Source: Candidatus Cloacimonadota bacterium (GTDB lineage Bacteria; Muiribacteriota; UBA6191). Taken from it: a stretch of DNA of 60,394 bases. The notes beneath the pieces are model-generated. The model did no database searches. It was not told the DNA's origin and saw only the letters and a list, made by a program, of their open reading frames with translations. The position numbers and the translations under genes are program-made. Location: positions 120,272 to 180,665 of the forward strand of contig JAGSHD010000009.1 in the NCBI GenBank assembly GCA_023954715.1, written 5' to 3'. This document shows, in pieces, positions 1 to 10,694 of this stretch. How positions within the stretch are numbered: position 1 is the stretch's first letter; every line of letters starts with the position of its first letter.

Positions 1-2
1 AT

Positions 3-3000
3 TTGTTAGATGGTAGTTCAAGGATTGATCATTGTGCAATCACTTACAATTCAAAAATTTATTACTATGGTGGTCAATCCACTTCTGGTTTACTCAACAC
101 TTTAGATGTTTACAATCCATTGACTGGACTTTCTAGAGTAGGTTCTTCACCTCAAGTGCGATATGGTCATCAATGTCTTGTGTATGATGATAAGTTATGG
201 GTGTTTGGGGGCTTTACGTCTCAAACCGGTATTGTAGAGGCTACAAGCGAGATATTAATTTATGACTTAATAGCAAACACTTGGCGTACTCGCTCTTCCA
301 CCTTGATTAATAGGGCGTTTGCAACAGCAAAACTCTGGAAAGACAAAGTAATTTTGAGCGGTGGGATTAAAAAAGCAAATACGCAAGTTCAAAATTCATT
401 GGCATCCCTTGATTATACAAGCTCCGGAGATGTTATTGGTATTGTAGAAGAGTATAATCTACTTACGCAAAGTACGCAGTCAATAGCGCAAACAAATTTA
501 CGTCGTGCTTTTCACCAGTCCCTGATTAAAAACGATGTTTTGTATACTTCAGGAGGATTAAATGAGTTTTCTCAAGTACAAGATGGCTTTTTAGAATTAA
601 AGTTACAGGATCAAAATTTTGGATTTACAAATTCTCCTTCTCAGCTAAGTAGTCAATTTGTTACAGGTGATAACTCCAATCTATTGATACAACTTAAAAT
701 ACAGGATAGTGACGTAGGAGATAAGTCTTATGTAAATATATCTTATACAACAGATAACTTCGCTAGTTTTAATCCTATTCAGCGTGGAGACCTTTACGGA
801 AACTCTACTGATCTAAGTTCGAATACGACGTATAATATCTATTGGGATAGTCTTTCTTCGCTAGGTAAGTCAGATTATACAAGTGTAGCTCTCAAGTATG
901 TAATTAAAGATTCAAACCTTGGAGAAGCAAGTGTAAGTTATTCTAATTTTTTTCCAGTATATAATGGGGTAAGTACAAGCCCTGTAGTGTCAAATTTACT
1001 TCGCTTAAGTGCAAGGGACGAAGTGTTATTGTCTTTTGATATGATTGATGTAAATAATGATACTTTGAGATTAAAATTAGATTATTCTTTAGATGGGCAA
1101 AATTATCTACCAGCTACACTAAAATCCAAGCGTGATTTATATTCTAGTAACCAATCTATTTTATTAACATGGGATTCAATGAGTGATATAACTTATACAA
1201 CTCAAGTTCACTTGAAATTGAAAGTAGATGATAAACATATTGCTTCATTTACAGAAAGTGATTTAAGTAGCTTTAACCTACTAAATGGACAGAGTATACC
1301 TAAGATTTCAAATATAGAAGTGAATGGAAACCGTTTTGATATAGAAATCAGATGTCATATTTTTGATAATTCCTCCATAGCCAGCTCACTTGGTTTAAGC
1401 CTATACTACTCCACAGATAATGAAAATTTCTTTTTAGCGAAATCAATTGAAGGACTAGAAATAACAAGCAATGATTCGAATATAAAATTCACCTGGAACT
1501 CACTCAAAGACATTGTGAGTGATGAAAGCGTAGTTTATATACAAATAGTGCCAAGAGATGAGACTGGAGTAGGACGTCCAGAGCAATCGAAAGTATTTCA
1601 AGTAAATAATAATAATTGGTCGGAAGATTTCTCACTAAAAAATCCAAGAACCAGTCATTCAAGTATTGCATATGAAAATCGAATATATGTTTGGGGTGGT
1701 CAGGATATAAGTGGAAACTTGTTAAATACTCTTGAAATGTATGACCCCGTTAATGGAGAGTGGAGGCTTCTCAAATCTGGTGGATCTCATCGTATGAACC
1801 ATAGCGCTGTAGTCTACGGAAATCAAATCTTCTTTTGGGGAGGAGAAAACCTAAATGGACGTTTAAACTCAACTGATGTTTATAATATAGATAGCAATAC
1901 TTGGATAATTAAGTCAAGTGGAGGAGCCCTACGAACAAAACACAGTGCCCATCTATACAATGATAAAATCTACTATTTCGGAGGACGTGAATTTGGTTCT
2001 AATAGATTAAATACCATTGACATATATGATATCAAATCGGACTCTTTTACAAGTGGTTTAAGCGGTGGAACAGGTCGTGATGCTCATGTATCAGCATTAC
2101 TCGAAGACAAGGTTTTTTTGTTTGGTGGATTAAGCCAAAGAGGCTTTGAAGATTCACTAGATATTTATGAGCTAGCTCCTTGGAGGAGTAGTAACACAAA
2201 CATTAGTAGAGCTCACCATACTAGTGAAGTTAGTACAAGTGGCAACATATACATAATAGGCGGAGTAAACTCATCCAATATTGTCACAAACTCTATTGAT
2301 ATGTATAAAGCAACAAGTAGAGATCTTGAATTGGTATCTACCTATTATTTAAATTCCCCTAGAAAAAATCATGCTTCTGTTTTGTTGGAAGATGCTATAT
2401 ATGTTTTTGGTGGAGAAGATAACTCAAACACCATACTAAATATTGAGCGTTTTGATTTAAGGTCAAATACCAGCAGTATCCTAGCTACTACGGACCTTTC
2501 ATTAATCTCAAACAAGGCCATTGCATTATCTACGAAAGTGTATTTAGTGGGTGGATTACAAAATGGACAATACAGTAAAAATATTTTGGAGTTTTCAACT
2601 TCGGTGGCGAGCTTAACAACGATTCCTCTGCAACTTACTCAGGCAAGAAAAGATTTCACATTAAATAAAGTTGAGTCGGCAGTTTATGTTGTGGGTGGAT
2701 TTGATGGTAGCAATCATCTATCACTGATTGAAAAGATATCTTTCAATGATATGACGATCACGAGTTCTAATTTAAACACCACGATTAGCTCTCACGTATC
2801 TCAGTACTGGAACAACAATTTATATATTTCTGGTGGCGTAACTAATAGCTTAGCTTCAACAAAAGTCTATGTGTATTCATTAAAAAATAATACCTGGAAA
2901 ACAGACCTTGACTCTCCAAATTTACACATAGGGAGCTCAAGTATTGAGTACAAAAATCGTATGTATGTTTTAGGAGGATTCCAAGACTTTACTAATATGC

Positions 3001-6000
3001 AGACCAAAACTTCCATATATTCTCAGTGGAGATCAATTGATCAGATGGCTATTCGTCGTTCTGATGCCCAAGGAGTGGTTATAGATAAAAAATGGCATAT
3101 TTTTGGTGGTTATGATTCTGGCTTAAAAAATGAGCAGATTATTTTTGATATTGACACAGAAAAATTTTCTTATGCAGATCAGGGTGGTGTTTCAAAACAA
3201 AATATGAGTGCTGACTTGATTCAAGACCAAGTTATATTTATAGGAGGTACTTCTGCTAGCGGGATAAATGATAAAGTTGAACATTATGATATCCCAAAAA
3301 TAAATATAGATCCAACAGTTCGATTTACCGGGGACCTAAACTTTATAGATAAAAATTTAGCTAGTTTTACTGATGCTAGTTCTAGTGTCTTAGGAGATCA
3401 TTGCTTTGTCTATGGTGGATCATCTAACGGTTTATATAGCTCATCGCTTGTAAGAATCAATAAAAACAGCTTAGAAACCATATCTTTAGCATCTATGCCA
3501 ATCAGATTATCTGGCCAGTCTGCTACCAATGACGGTAAAGATGTTTATTTGTTTGGAGGAGTTAATACAAGTGGACTAAGTACAAGTGCTTTCAAATATG
3601 ATGTAGCTAATAATAACTATCACTCTCTGACTTCTTTGACTGTCGCTAGAAAAAACCATACAAGCACCTTTTATAATTCAAAAATTTATTTGCATGGAGG
3701 AGAAAACTCTACAGGCATAACTTCAGGTATCGATATTTATAATATTAATAATAATTTTTGGACCAGAAGAAGCACAAAGACAATACCAAGAAGTCAACAT
3801 ACAGCTAATCTTTACAAAGGGCGTATTTTCTTTATGGGGGGTAAGGTATCTGTAGGAAGTTCATTAGTACCTACGTCATCGGTTCACATTTACTTTGTAG
3901 ATGGAAATCGTTGGATCGAAGGGGTCAAACTCCCTGTAGCATTGTATGACCATAGTACTTTGTTACAAAAAGATAAACTATATGTGTATGGGGGGTATCA
4001 AACAAGTGGTTCATTGAGTAACTTCGTCTACATATATGACTTAATAGAAAATAATTGGTTAGCTCCTTTGACCTTAAATAAGATGGCAAGAGCTAGGCAT
4101 AGTAGTTTTGTTAGTGGTTCACGTATAGTGTCAATAGGTGGTATGAGTACTCGTACAAACGATGCTATTATAGAGACTTTAGATTTGGATTTTATTGGAG
4201 GGAATTATCAGGCAAGTATTGATAGTTCAGTTCATAATCGCCTTGGTCACAATGTAGTTGCCTATGATGATGCGATCTATATTTTTGGAGGAAACTCACT
4301 TGGTAGTGACAAGACAGATATCTATCATCAAGATTTAAAGATTTGGACTCAAGAAGATAGCTATCCATCTAAGTCAGTAGGAGCTGCTATTGTAAGAAAA
4401 GATAGTGTTGTATATCGTTGGGGTGGACAGGGTACAAGTATTTTAGATCAAATAGAGAGCTGGAACCTTCCGGTTAGTGGTAGCCTTTTAAGTAGTGAAA
4501 TTAGTGGAAGCGACAAAAAGTCTAAATATAGTGTTAATGTGGTGGATGATAAAATTTATTTTGTTGGTGGCCTAAAAGCTCCTGGTGAGACAAGTACTAC
4601 TATTAGTATCTATGATCCTATGTCTTTACAATGGGATGTTAGTAGGTCAGTTAACCTATCAAAACACTCGCAATGTACTTTTTTACGAACCAATAAAGAT
4701 ATTATCGTTTTTGGAGGTGAAAGTGCCCTTGGTGTACAAACAGATACTGTGAAGGTTATTAGTGCGATAGATTCTAAAATCACTACTATAGATACATCGA
4801 ACAACATATCGGGTTTTAATGCTTTAAGTATACGATCAAGCGCCGTATGTCAACAAACGAGTAATGTAGCTTATGTTATAGGCGGAATTTCAAAAGGAGC
4901 TACAACTTCGTATTTGAACTCAGTCTATGAAATAAATGTGGATAATTTAACAATCTCCCAACTCACTGCAAATGACTATGAGTTCGCAAATGCTTCTAGT
5001 ACACTACATGATAGTAAAATCTATATCTATGGTGGAGAACGATTTGGCAATCCAATAAACGAATTTAGACAATTTGATACGATTACCAAAAAGTGGACGA
5101 CTCTTCCACCGGGTCAAATAGCTCGATCATCCCATAGTAGTGCAGTGTTATCTCATTATCTTTTTATTTTTGGTGGTAATACAGGACTTGAAGTATCCAA
5201 TAAAATTGAAGTGTACGACTTAGTAAAAAAGAAATGGCTCGGCAATAGTGTTAATGGGATTAAACGAGCTAACTTTACGGCAGTTACATATAAAAAGGAT
5301 ATATTATTGTTTGGAGGTGAGTCACCTGTTGTGCCCACGAGCTTGTTTGAAAAGTTTTCTTTAAAAAACAAAGAGATTGGTGATATTTCGGGTGATTTTT
5401 CTAAGGGTAATGATGTTCCCGTCAATTTGTCAGAACATAGCAGTGTAAGCTTGTCTGATGGATCTATCATTTTGTTAGGGGGATTTGAGCTTAATTCATC
5501 TACATTGAATCCAAATACTTATAGGTATGACTCAAAGCATAAATTTTGGTCTACTACTAATGATACTCATTCACCTATACTAAGAAGAGGACATACGAGT
5601 AACCAGATAGATAATCAGATATACTCGTGGGGTGGTTATCTAGCGAACGGATCAGTAAATAATCAGATGAGTATCTATGATACAAGTTTGAAGCAATGGT
5701 CTGAAGGGCTTTATGGGGGAACAAGCCGCGCCCAACATACGGGTAATCTTAGTAATGGTAAATTGTATTTTGCAGGTGGTAATACTAACTCAGCAAATCC
5801 AAATGAAATAACATCTTTTGTAGATATCTTTGATTTAAATACATGGTCGCAAAAGGGGTCGGTGAGTTTATCTTTATCAGATCACTCTATGGAAATTCGA
5901 TCAGATCAGTTGTATTTATGGGGCGGGAAAAACAATGAAGAGGCAAAAAACACTTTGATTGCCTATGATTTGCTGAATAAAAAAGAGATATCAGCAACTG

Positions 6001-9000
6001 ATGGTGGAACAGCACGAGTCAATCATTGTAGTACAAGCTTTGATGATAAAATTTTCTATTGGGGTGGTTTTGCAGGATCAGGACCCACAAACACTATGGA
6101 TGTCTATGATGTACTTGAAAATAGATGGATTGAAGGAATCCCTGGAGGCACGGCAAGGCAAGGACACGACTGTTCGAGTGATGGTAAGTATATGTATGTT
6201 TGGGGCGGCTCTAGTAATGCAGTGATTCAAAATACTTTCAATCGATATACATTAAATCCTTTTGATACCTCGACACTGACTGTCACTCCAAGAATAGGAG
6301 CCACAGCGGACATATATGATAGTGTAGTATATGTATATGGAGGGACATCAACTGCAGCTTTAGATAATATGGATACTTTACAGTCTGTATCGAATGGCTT
6401 TGTTTTAACAGCAAATCTTTATCCTTCTGGTAATCAAAAAATGCATCATGCCAGCATTGTAAAAAATGATAAAATTTATTATTTTGGTGGCTTAGATGAA
6501 AATGGAGTTTATCTGCCTAATATGGAGATATTTGATCCTGTAAACAAAACTTGGGACTCTTCTAAGCCTTCGAATGTAAAAGGCTTAGCTGGAGCAGCTT
6601 TAGTGAATAGTTCTAATTTTATCTTGGTAGTGGGCGGAGAGTTTAATGCCAGTGAAATTAACCAATCGATTTTACGTTATGACTCTGTGATCAATCAATG
6701 GGAAACCAGTAACATTATTGACTCTCCAATTTTAGAACGTAGTTACCACTCGGCTGTTTTAGTTACCAATATTGTTTATGTATATGGAGGAAGAATAACC
6801 CAAGCTACAACGACTCCATTTTATACAAATACTTTTCAAGCCTTTAGCATCCAAGATTTTACAAGTATAGGGCCAGCACAAAGTGGTGGAAAAGAACGGG
6901 CATACCATAAATCTCACTTTCATAATGGTTCAATTTATATTTATGGTGGGATTGATAATTCGGGTAAGTTAGTAAAAACTGTAGATCGCTATGATATAGC
7001 AACAAACAAGTGGTTTTTAGGGGTAAACGTAGGAGACCCTAGAACCTTTAATGGAGTCTCTCAAAAAGCAGCAACCTTTGCCACAGGCGAAAAGTTTTAT
7101 TACTACAGCGGAAGCAACGAAAGTAATCAAGTTCTAAATACATTGTCTTCCTATGATCCCGTACGATGGAAAACTCTCACTTCGGGACCAGAGCCTAAGA
7201 TTGACGTAATGGGAGAGTATTACAATAATAGGATTTACTATTGGGGTGGTATAGATTCATCAGTTCACACAAATCAAAACTTAAATATTTATGATATTCT
7301 ACAAGACAGTTGGACAAGTGGACCAGTAGGGGGTCGCTCTAGGTATAAGGCTTCTTCAGCTATAAATCAAGATAAAATTTTTTATTATGGTGGAAGAACT
7401 GGTTTAAACGCGACTGTAGCAAACACATCAATAGTTAGTGTGGATATATTTGATATAGGCACAAATAAATGGTACACCGGAGGTAGCAATACTGCACCTC
7501 GAGAAGGCCATCAAATGGTAAGTTATGGTACAGATATCATTGTTGGTGGCGGGTTAAATAGAGATAAGTCCCTAGAATTAAATATTTTAGAGTCTTATGG
7601 AGTAAACCCTTGGACAACAGGCTCACCTTCTCCATTAAATTTTAGATTACACAGTGGGGATGCTAAAGATGGTAATCTTTATACTTATGGTGGGTTGAAC
7701 TCTGCAGGACAAATATCAAATAGTTTACTATCTTATAACACGGTCTTAGATCAATGGTCTATACTTGATAGTCAAGGGGATTTTCGATATGGGCACAAAG
7801 GAGCAATTTTTCAAAACCGATTTTACAATTTCGGCGGAAAAGACTCGAGTAACACACTTGATAGTATCGATATTTTTGATATTGGTTCAGATAGTTGGAT
7901 TAGTGGGTATAGTGGGGGAGAAGCAAGAATCAACCATTCCATTAATATACAAAGCGACGGAATCCAGTTGATTGGTGGGTTGAACTCGAGCAATGTGGTT
8001 ACCTCAAGCTTTGATAATTATACTATATCCGTTTCTCATTTAGGCTGGAGAACAGAAGTTTATACAGGCTTGCATCGAAGTAACGGTACAATTGCAGAAT
8101 ATAATAATCGACTTTATTTACATGGGGGACAAGACTCTTCAAAACAAGTTCAAGGAGACTTTTATATTTATGATCTATCTGCCCGTTCTACTATATCTCA
8201 AACAATTACTACATATGTAAGAGCAGGGCATACTGTATCAATCAAGGATGATAAATTATATTATATTGGTGGTTTTCCAGATGAAAATGGCTTAAATAAA
8301 TTAATGCAATATGACCTAAGTCAATCTCAATGGCAGTTAAAAAATGATAAAGGTACATCTAGGTACTTTCATAATAGTTTGATTAAAAATAATGTGTTGG
8401 CTGTTTTTGGTGGAGAAAACAAGCAAGGTATTCTCCCAACTATTGATCGCTATGACTTGAGTCAAAATACATGGCTAAGCAGTAGATTTACATTGTTTAC
8501 AAGAAGTAAACAAGGATTAGGTACATTCAATAATAGATCGTTTTTGTTTGGCGGCGAGTCTCAAAAAGACTTTGCTAACAACAACTTTGAGTATTATGAC
8601 CATGATGTGATTGATCAAAATAATCCACCAGTGATCGAGTCTTTATCAGTATTGACTGATAACTCTACTTTGCACAATATTCGTGTTAAGTTTACACTAA
8701 GTGATAAAGATTTAGATGAAATGAGCGTTGCACTATTCTATAGGGTAAATAATCAGGGTGATTATCATCCTATAGTGTACTCTCATTTAAGTGGCCAGAC
8801 ACAAAACTTAAGCAATAAGACTTATACATTGACGTGGTCTGCTATCAAAGATCTCTCTTTAGATAGTTCAATTCAAAATATTGACTTTAAGTTAATAGCC
8901 TCAGATGGCTTAGAAACTACTGATACTCAAGTTTTAAGATATCAAGTAGGGTCTTACATACCAAGTTTATTTACTAATCTTCCTACGTTCTTAGAAAAAA

Positions 9001-9842
9001 AGAGTTCACATACGGCCACTTTAGCTCAAGGAGTTATATATGTTTATGGTGGGTTCAATGAACAAGGAGTGCCATCTGGTAGTCTAAACGAGTATTTTAT
9101 TAATGACAATAACTGGTTAGTAGACTTTATACCATCTCCACAATCTAGGGCCGAGCATACAGCAACATTACTCAATGAAAAAATATATCATTTTGGGGGT
9201 GTTGGAGTAGGTGGTATACGAAGTGACTTTAGTGTATATGGAATTATCCCTGCCAATGAATGGTTAGCAGGAGATACAGCCGCTCCTACTGCGAGACATA
9301 GACACACAGCTGTTATTCAAGGAAACGAGATTTGGATGATCGCTGGAAGAACAAACAGTGGAGTTACTAATACAATCGATGTTTATAATACTTTAACAAA
9401 AGTGTGGCGAACGCAAGTATCAGAAGCAGTGGCTAGAGAATATCATGATTCATTTGTGTACCAAAATAAGCTCTATATTTTAGGAGGAATTGATAGCACA
9501 GGAAACTTCGTACTTGAACCCGATATCTATGACCTATCATCGCAGATTTGGTCAAAAGGTGAGCCAGCTCCTTTTGGATTAAAAGAGCAATCTGCCGTTT
9601 TATGGCAAGATAAAATTGTCCTTTTAGGTGGTAGTACCAATACGCAAACACCAGTGCTTAATCAAAATGTATTGATTTACAATATTAACGAAGGCACATG
9701 GACTGTAGCCCCTTATTCTGGTAACAGTAGGCGTAACGCTGACTTAGTCATAAACTCATCGACAATTGATTCTATCTTTATTTTAGGTGGAGAAATCGAT
9801 ACCCAGCTCAATACCATGGAAAGATTTAATTTAGGGAAATAA
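3..9842 (+). CDS. Giant kelch-repeat beta-propeller protein (5' end outside window)
   Basis: At least 3279 residues, open to the left edge, so the true start and any signal peptide lie outside. I count about 58 kelch blades, each about 50 residues with a hydrophobic strand ending in a Gly-Gly pair (IYVWGGQ, IYYFGGR and so on), then a DxYD-type turn and a Trp. That is enough for about ten six-bladed propellers in tandem. Two stretches are not kelch: about residues 207-535 and 2870-2985, which read as Ig/cadherin-like beta-sandwich modules (for example DVGDKSYVNISYTTDN and DLDEMSVALFYRVN). Kelch propellers bind proteins or glycans. A repeat-only protein of this size is most likely an exported surface, adhesion or matrix protein, but no catalytic domain or anchor is visible and the C-terminus ends in a last blade. 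The next gene is convergent. Confidence 0.9.
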   Translation: MLDGSSRIDHCAITYNSKIYYYGGQSTSGLLNTLDVYNPLTGLSRVGSSPQVRYGHQCLVYDDKLWVFGGFTSQTGIVEATSEILIYDLIANTWRTRSSTLINRAFATAKLWKDKVILSGGIKKANTQVQNSLASLDYTSSGDVIGIVEEYNLLTQSTQSIAQTNLRRAFHQSLIKNDVLYTSGGLNEFSQVQDGFLELKLQDQNFGFTNSPSQLSSQFVTGDNSNLLIQLKIQDSDVGDKSYVNISYTTDNFASFNPIQRGDLYGNSTDLSSNTTYNIYWDSLSSLGKSDYTSVALKYVIKDSNLGEASVSYSNFFPVYNGVSTSPVVSNLLRLSARDEVLLSFDMIDVNNDTLRLKLDYSLDGQNYLPATLKSKRDLYSSNQSILLTWDSMSDITYTTQVHLKLKVDDKHIASFTESDLSSFNLLNGQSIPKISNIEVNGNRFDIEIRCHIFDNSSIASSLGLSLYYSTDNENFFLAKSIEGLEITSNDSNIKFTWNSLKDIVSDESVVYIQIVPRDETGVGRPEQSKVFQVNNNNWSEDFSLKNPRTSHSSIAYENRIYVWGGQDISGNLLNTLEMYDPVNGEWRLLKSGGSHRMNHSAVVYGNQIFFWGGENLNGRLNSTDVYNIDSNTWIIKSSGGALRTKHSAHLYNDKIYYFGGREFGSNRLNTIDIYDIKSDSFTSGLSGGTGRDAHVSALLEDKVFLFGGLSQRGFEDSLDIYELAPWRSSNTNISRAHHTSEVSTSGNIYIIGGVNSSNIVTNSIDMYKATSRDLELVSTYYLNSPRKNHASVLLEDAIYVFGGEDNSNTILNIERFDLRSNTSSILATTDLSLISNKAIALSTKVYLVGGLQNGQYSKNILEFSTSVASLTTIPLQLTQARKDFTLNKVESAVYVVGGFDGSNHLSLIEKISFNDMTITSSNLNTTISSHVSQYWNNNLYISGGVTNSLASTKVYVYSLKNNTWKTDLDSPNLHIGSSSIEYKNRMYVLGGFQDFTNMQTKTSIYSQWRSIDQMAIRRSDAQGVVIDKKWHIFGGYDSGLKNEQIIFDIDTEKFSYADQGGVSKQNMSADLIQDQVIFIGGTSASGINDKVEHYDIPKINIDPTVRFTGDLNFIDKNLASFTDASSSVLGDHCFVYGGSSNGLYSSSLVRINKNSLETISLASMPIRLSGQSATNDGKDVYLFGGVNTSGLSTSAFKYDVANNNYHSLTSLTVARKNHTSTFYNSKIYLHGGENSTGITSGIDIYNINNNFWTRRSTKTIPRSQHTANLYKGRIFFMGGKVSVGSSLVPTSSVHIYFVDGNRWIEGVKLPVALYDHSTLLQKDKLYVYGGYQTSGSLSNFVYIYDLIENNWLAPLTLNKMARARHSSFVSGSRIVSIGGMSTRTNDAIIETLDLDFIGGNYQASIDSSVHNRLGHNVVAYDDAIYIFGGNSLGSDKTDIYHQDLKIWTQEDSYPSKSVGAAIVRKDSVVYRWGGQGTSILDQIESWNLPVSGSLLSSEISGSDKKSKYSVNVVDDKIYFVGGLKAPGETSTTISIYDPMSLQWDVSRSVNLSKHSQCTFLRTNKDIIVFGGESALGVQTDTVKVISAIDSKITTIDTSNNISGFNALSIRSSAVCQQTSNVAYVIGGISKGATTSYLNSVYEINVDNLTISQLTANDYEFANASSTLHDSKIYIYGGERFGNPINEFRQFDTITKKWTTLPPGQIARSSHSSAVLSHYLFIFGGNTGLEVSNKIEVYDLVKKKWLGNSVNGIKRANFTAVTYKKDILLFGGESPVVPTSLFEKFSLKNKEIGDISGDFSKGNDVPVNLSEHSSVSLSDGSIILLGGFELNSSTLNPNTYRYDSKHKFWSTTNDTHSPILRRGHTSNQIDNQIYSWGGYLANGSVNNQMSIYDTSLKQWSEGLYGGTSRAQHTGNLSNGKLYFAGGNTNSANPNEITSFVDIFDLNTWSQKGSVSLSLSDHSMEIRSDQLYLWGGKNNEEAKNTLIAYDLLNKKEISATDGGTARVNHCSTSFDDKIFYWGGFAGSGPTNTMDVYDVLENRWIEGIPGGTARQGHDCSSDGKYMYVWGGSSNAVIQNTFNRYTLNPFDTSTLTVTPRIGATADIYDSVVYVYGGTSTAALDNMDTLQSVSNGFVLTANLYPSGNQKMHHASIVKNDKIYYFGGLDENGVYLPNMEIFDPVNKTWDSSKPSNVKGLAGAALVNSSNFILVVGGEFNASEINQSILRYDSVINQWETSNIIDSPILERSYHSAVLVTNIVYVYGGRITQATTTPFYTNTFQAFSIQDFTSIGPAQSGGKERAYHKSHFHNGSIYIYGGIDNSGKLVKTVDRYDIATNKWFLGVNVGDPRTFNGVSQKAATFATGEKFYYYSGSNESNQVLNTLSSYDPVRWKTLTSGPEPKIDVMGEYYNNRIYYWGGIDSSVHTNQNLNIYDILQDSWTSGPVGGRSRYKASSAINQDKIFYYGGRTGLNATVANTSIVSVDIFDIGTNKWYTGGSNTAPREGHQMVSYGTDIIVGGGLNRDKSLELNILESYGVNPWTTGSPSPLNFRLHSGDAKDGNLYTYGGLNSAGQISNSLLSYNTVLDQWSILDSQGDFRYGHKGAIFQNRFYNFGGKDSSNTLDSIDIFDIGSDSWISGYSGGEARINHSINIQSDGIQLIGGLNSSNVVTSSFDNYTISVSHLGWRTEVYTGLHRSNGTIAEYNNRLYLHGGQDSSKQVQGDFYIYDLSARSTISQTITTYVRAGHTVSIKDDKLYYIGGFPDENGLNKLMQYDLSQSQWQLKNDKGTSRYFHNSLIKNNVLAVFGGENKQGILPTIDRYDLSQNTWLSSRFTLFTRSKQGLGTFNNRSFLFGGESQKDFANNNFEYYDHDVIDQNNPPVIESLSVLTDNSTLHNIRVKFTLSDKDLDEMSVALFYRVNNQGDYHPIVYSHLSGQTQNLSNKTYTLTWSAIKDLSLDSSIQNIDFKLIASDGLETTDTQVLRYQVGSYIPSLFTNLPTFLEKKSSHTATLAQGVIYVYGGFNEQGVPSGSLNEYFINDNNWLVDFIPSPQSRAEHTATLLNEKIYHFGGVGVGGIRSDFSVYGIIPANEWLAGDTAAPTARHRHTAVIQGNEIWMIAGRTNSGVTNTIDVYNTLTKVWRTQVSEAVAREYHDSFVYQNKLYILGGIDSTGNFVLEPDIYDLSSQIWSKGEPAPFGLKEQSAVLWQDKIVLLGGSTNTQTPVLNQNVLIYNINEGTWTVAPYSGNSRRNADLVINSSTIDSIFILGGEIDTQLNTMERFNLGK

Positions 9843-9906
9843 GTACTTAAAACCCAAACATAAATTATCTTAGCGATCTAAACAAATCCTATCTATGACA
9901 ATGGAG

Positions 9907-10518
9907 TTACTTCTTTAAAGTAACAATCAGTTTGCCTTGGGCTATCATTTGATTTGATATGTTTTTTGGTATAATCGGAAGAGCAATTGAGCGCATAGAA
10001 CTTGAAAATGAGCTCATGCTAGAAGAAGAATTACCATTGTTGCTAGAAGTTCTTGTATTATTTTCTTTTTTTACTTGTAATATATTACGACTTAAAGAAA
10101 GGGTATAATCTTCAATGGATCTGGACCTTGTTGGTATTTGAACAATAAGATAGTCATTTTTATTAATAAACTTTACGTTGTCATTTAAACCCAAGCTATT
10201 ACTCATAAGACTACTACTTGCAGAACTTTGAGAGTTCATGGCATGTTGCATTTGTTGAAACATTTGATTTTGCATAGCTCGTACTTTTTGATGAAGGCCA
10301 TGCATATCATCCATATCTGAAAAAAAGGAGTCTTCAATGAGAGATCGAGAGAGTGGTGCTCTTGAGGATGCTTGAGGGATTTGCTTTTTTATAGATGGAA
10401 GAAGATTGTTATTTTTTTTAAGTTTAAGATTGTTTTGCTTATTATCATCTTGCCATTGAAAACTATCACTAGCATAAGTACAACAACAAAATAGAATAAA
10501 GTATATTAATTTAGTCAT
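9907..10518 (-). CDS. Secreted Hsp20/alpha-crystallin-like protein
   Basis: 203 residues. It begins with a signal peptide (MTKLIYFILFCCCTYAS), so it is probably periplasmic or secreted. A Met/Gln/His-rich helix (about 66-95) precedes a C-terminal domain (about 113-203) with the alpha-crystallin pattern: NDYLIVQIPTRSRSIEDYTL, then SRNILQVKKE, then ALPIIPKNI and GKLIVTLKK. Small heat-shock proteins hold unfolding clients, normally in the cytoplasm, so the signal peptide is unusual. A Ser/Asn-rich insert (about 153-176) interrupts the domain. The start has a strong GGAGG 7 bases upstream (10526-10530). It lies 176 bases downstream of the secretin on the same strand and may have its own promoter. 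Hsp20 membership rests on pattern reading only. Confidence 0.6.
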   Translation of the reverse strand: MTKLIYFILFCCCTYASDSFQWQDDNKQNNLKLKKNNNLLPSIKKQIPQASSRAPLSRSLIEDSFFSDMDDMHGLHQKVRAMQNQMFQQMQHAMNSQSSASSSLMSNSLGLNDNVKFINKNDYLIVQIPTRSRSIEDYTLSLSRNILQVKKENNTRTSSNNGNSSSSMSSFSSSMRSIALPIIPKNISNQMIAQGKLIVTLKK

Positions 10519-10594
10519 AATTTCGCCTCCACAATACCATAGTTGAAAGTTTTAAAATGTTTAAAACTTGTATCGGTTAAAACTGGATTTATAC

Positions 10595-10623
10595 TTTATA
10601 ATAGTACAAGTATGAGTACACAA
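10595..10623 (-). promoter_or_regulatory. Possible sigma70-type promoter for the Hsp20-like gene
   Basis: On the minus strand a weak -35 (TTGTGT, 10623-10618) and a good -10 (TATAAA, 10600-10595) are separated by 17 bases, about 75 bases before the start codon. In AT-rich DNA such matches arise by chance, so this is tentative. Confidence 0.3.
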
Positions 10624-10694
10624 CGATACTGTTTTTAACTCTTATAATTATAGAGGGTTGTTTATAAAGTTTACATGGATAAGATTAAAAAAAA

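Noticed and set aside
3..9842. Kelch array considered as a recent DNA repeat or assembly artefact
   Set aside because: Blades differ clearly in sequence and the frame is open throughout; the repeats are at protein level only.
9906..9924. Hairpin GTTACTT / AAGTAAC at the end of the kelch and Hsp20-like genes
   Set aside because: It is short, AT-rich, overlaps the Hsp20-like stop codon and has no T run, so I do not call it a terminator.
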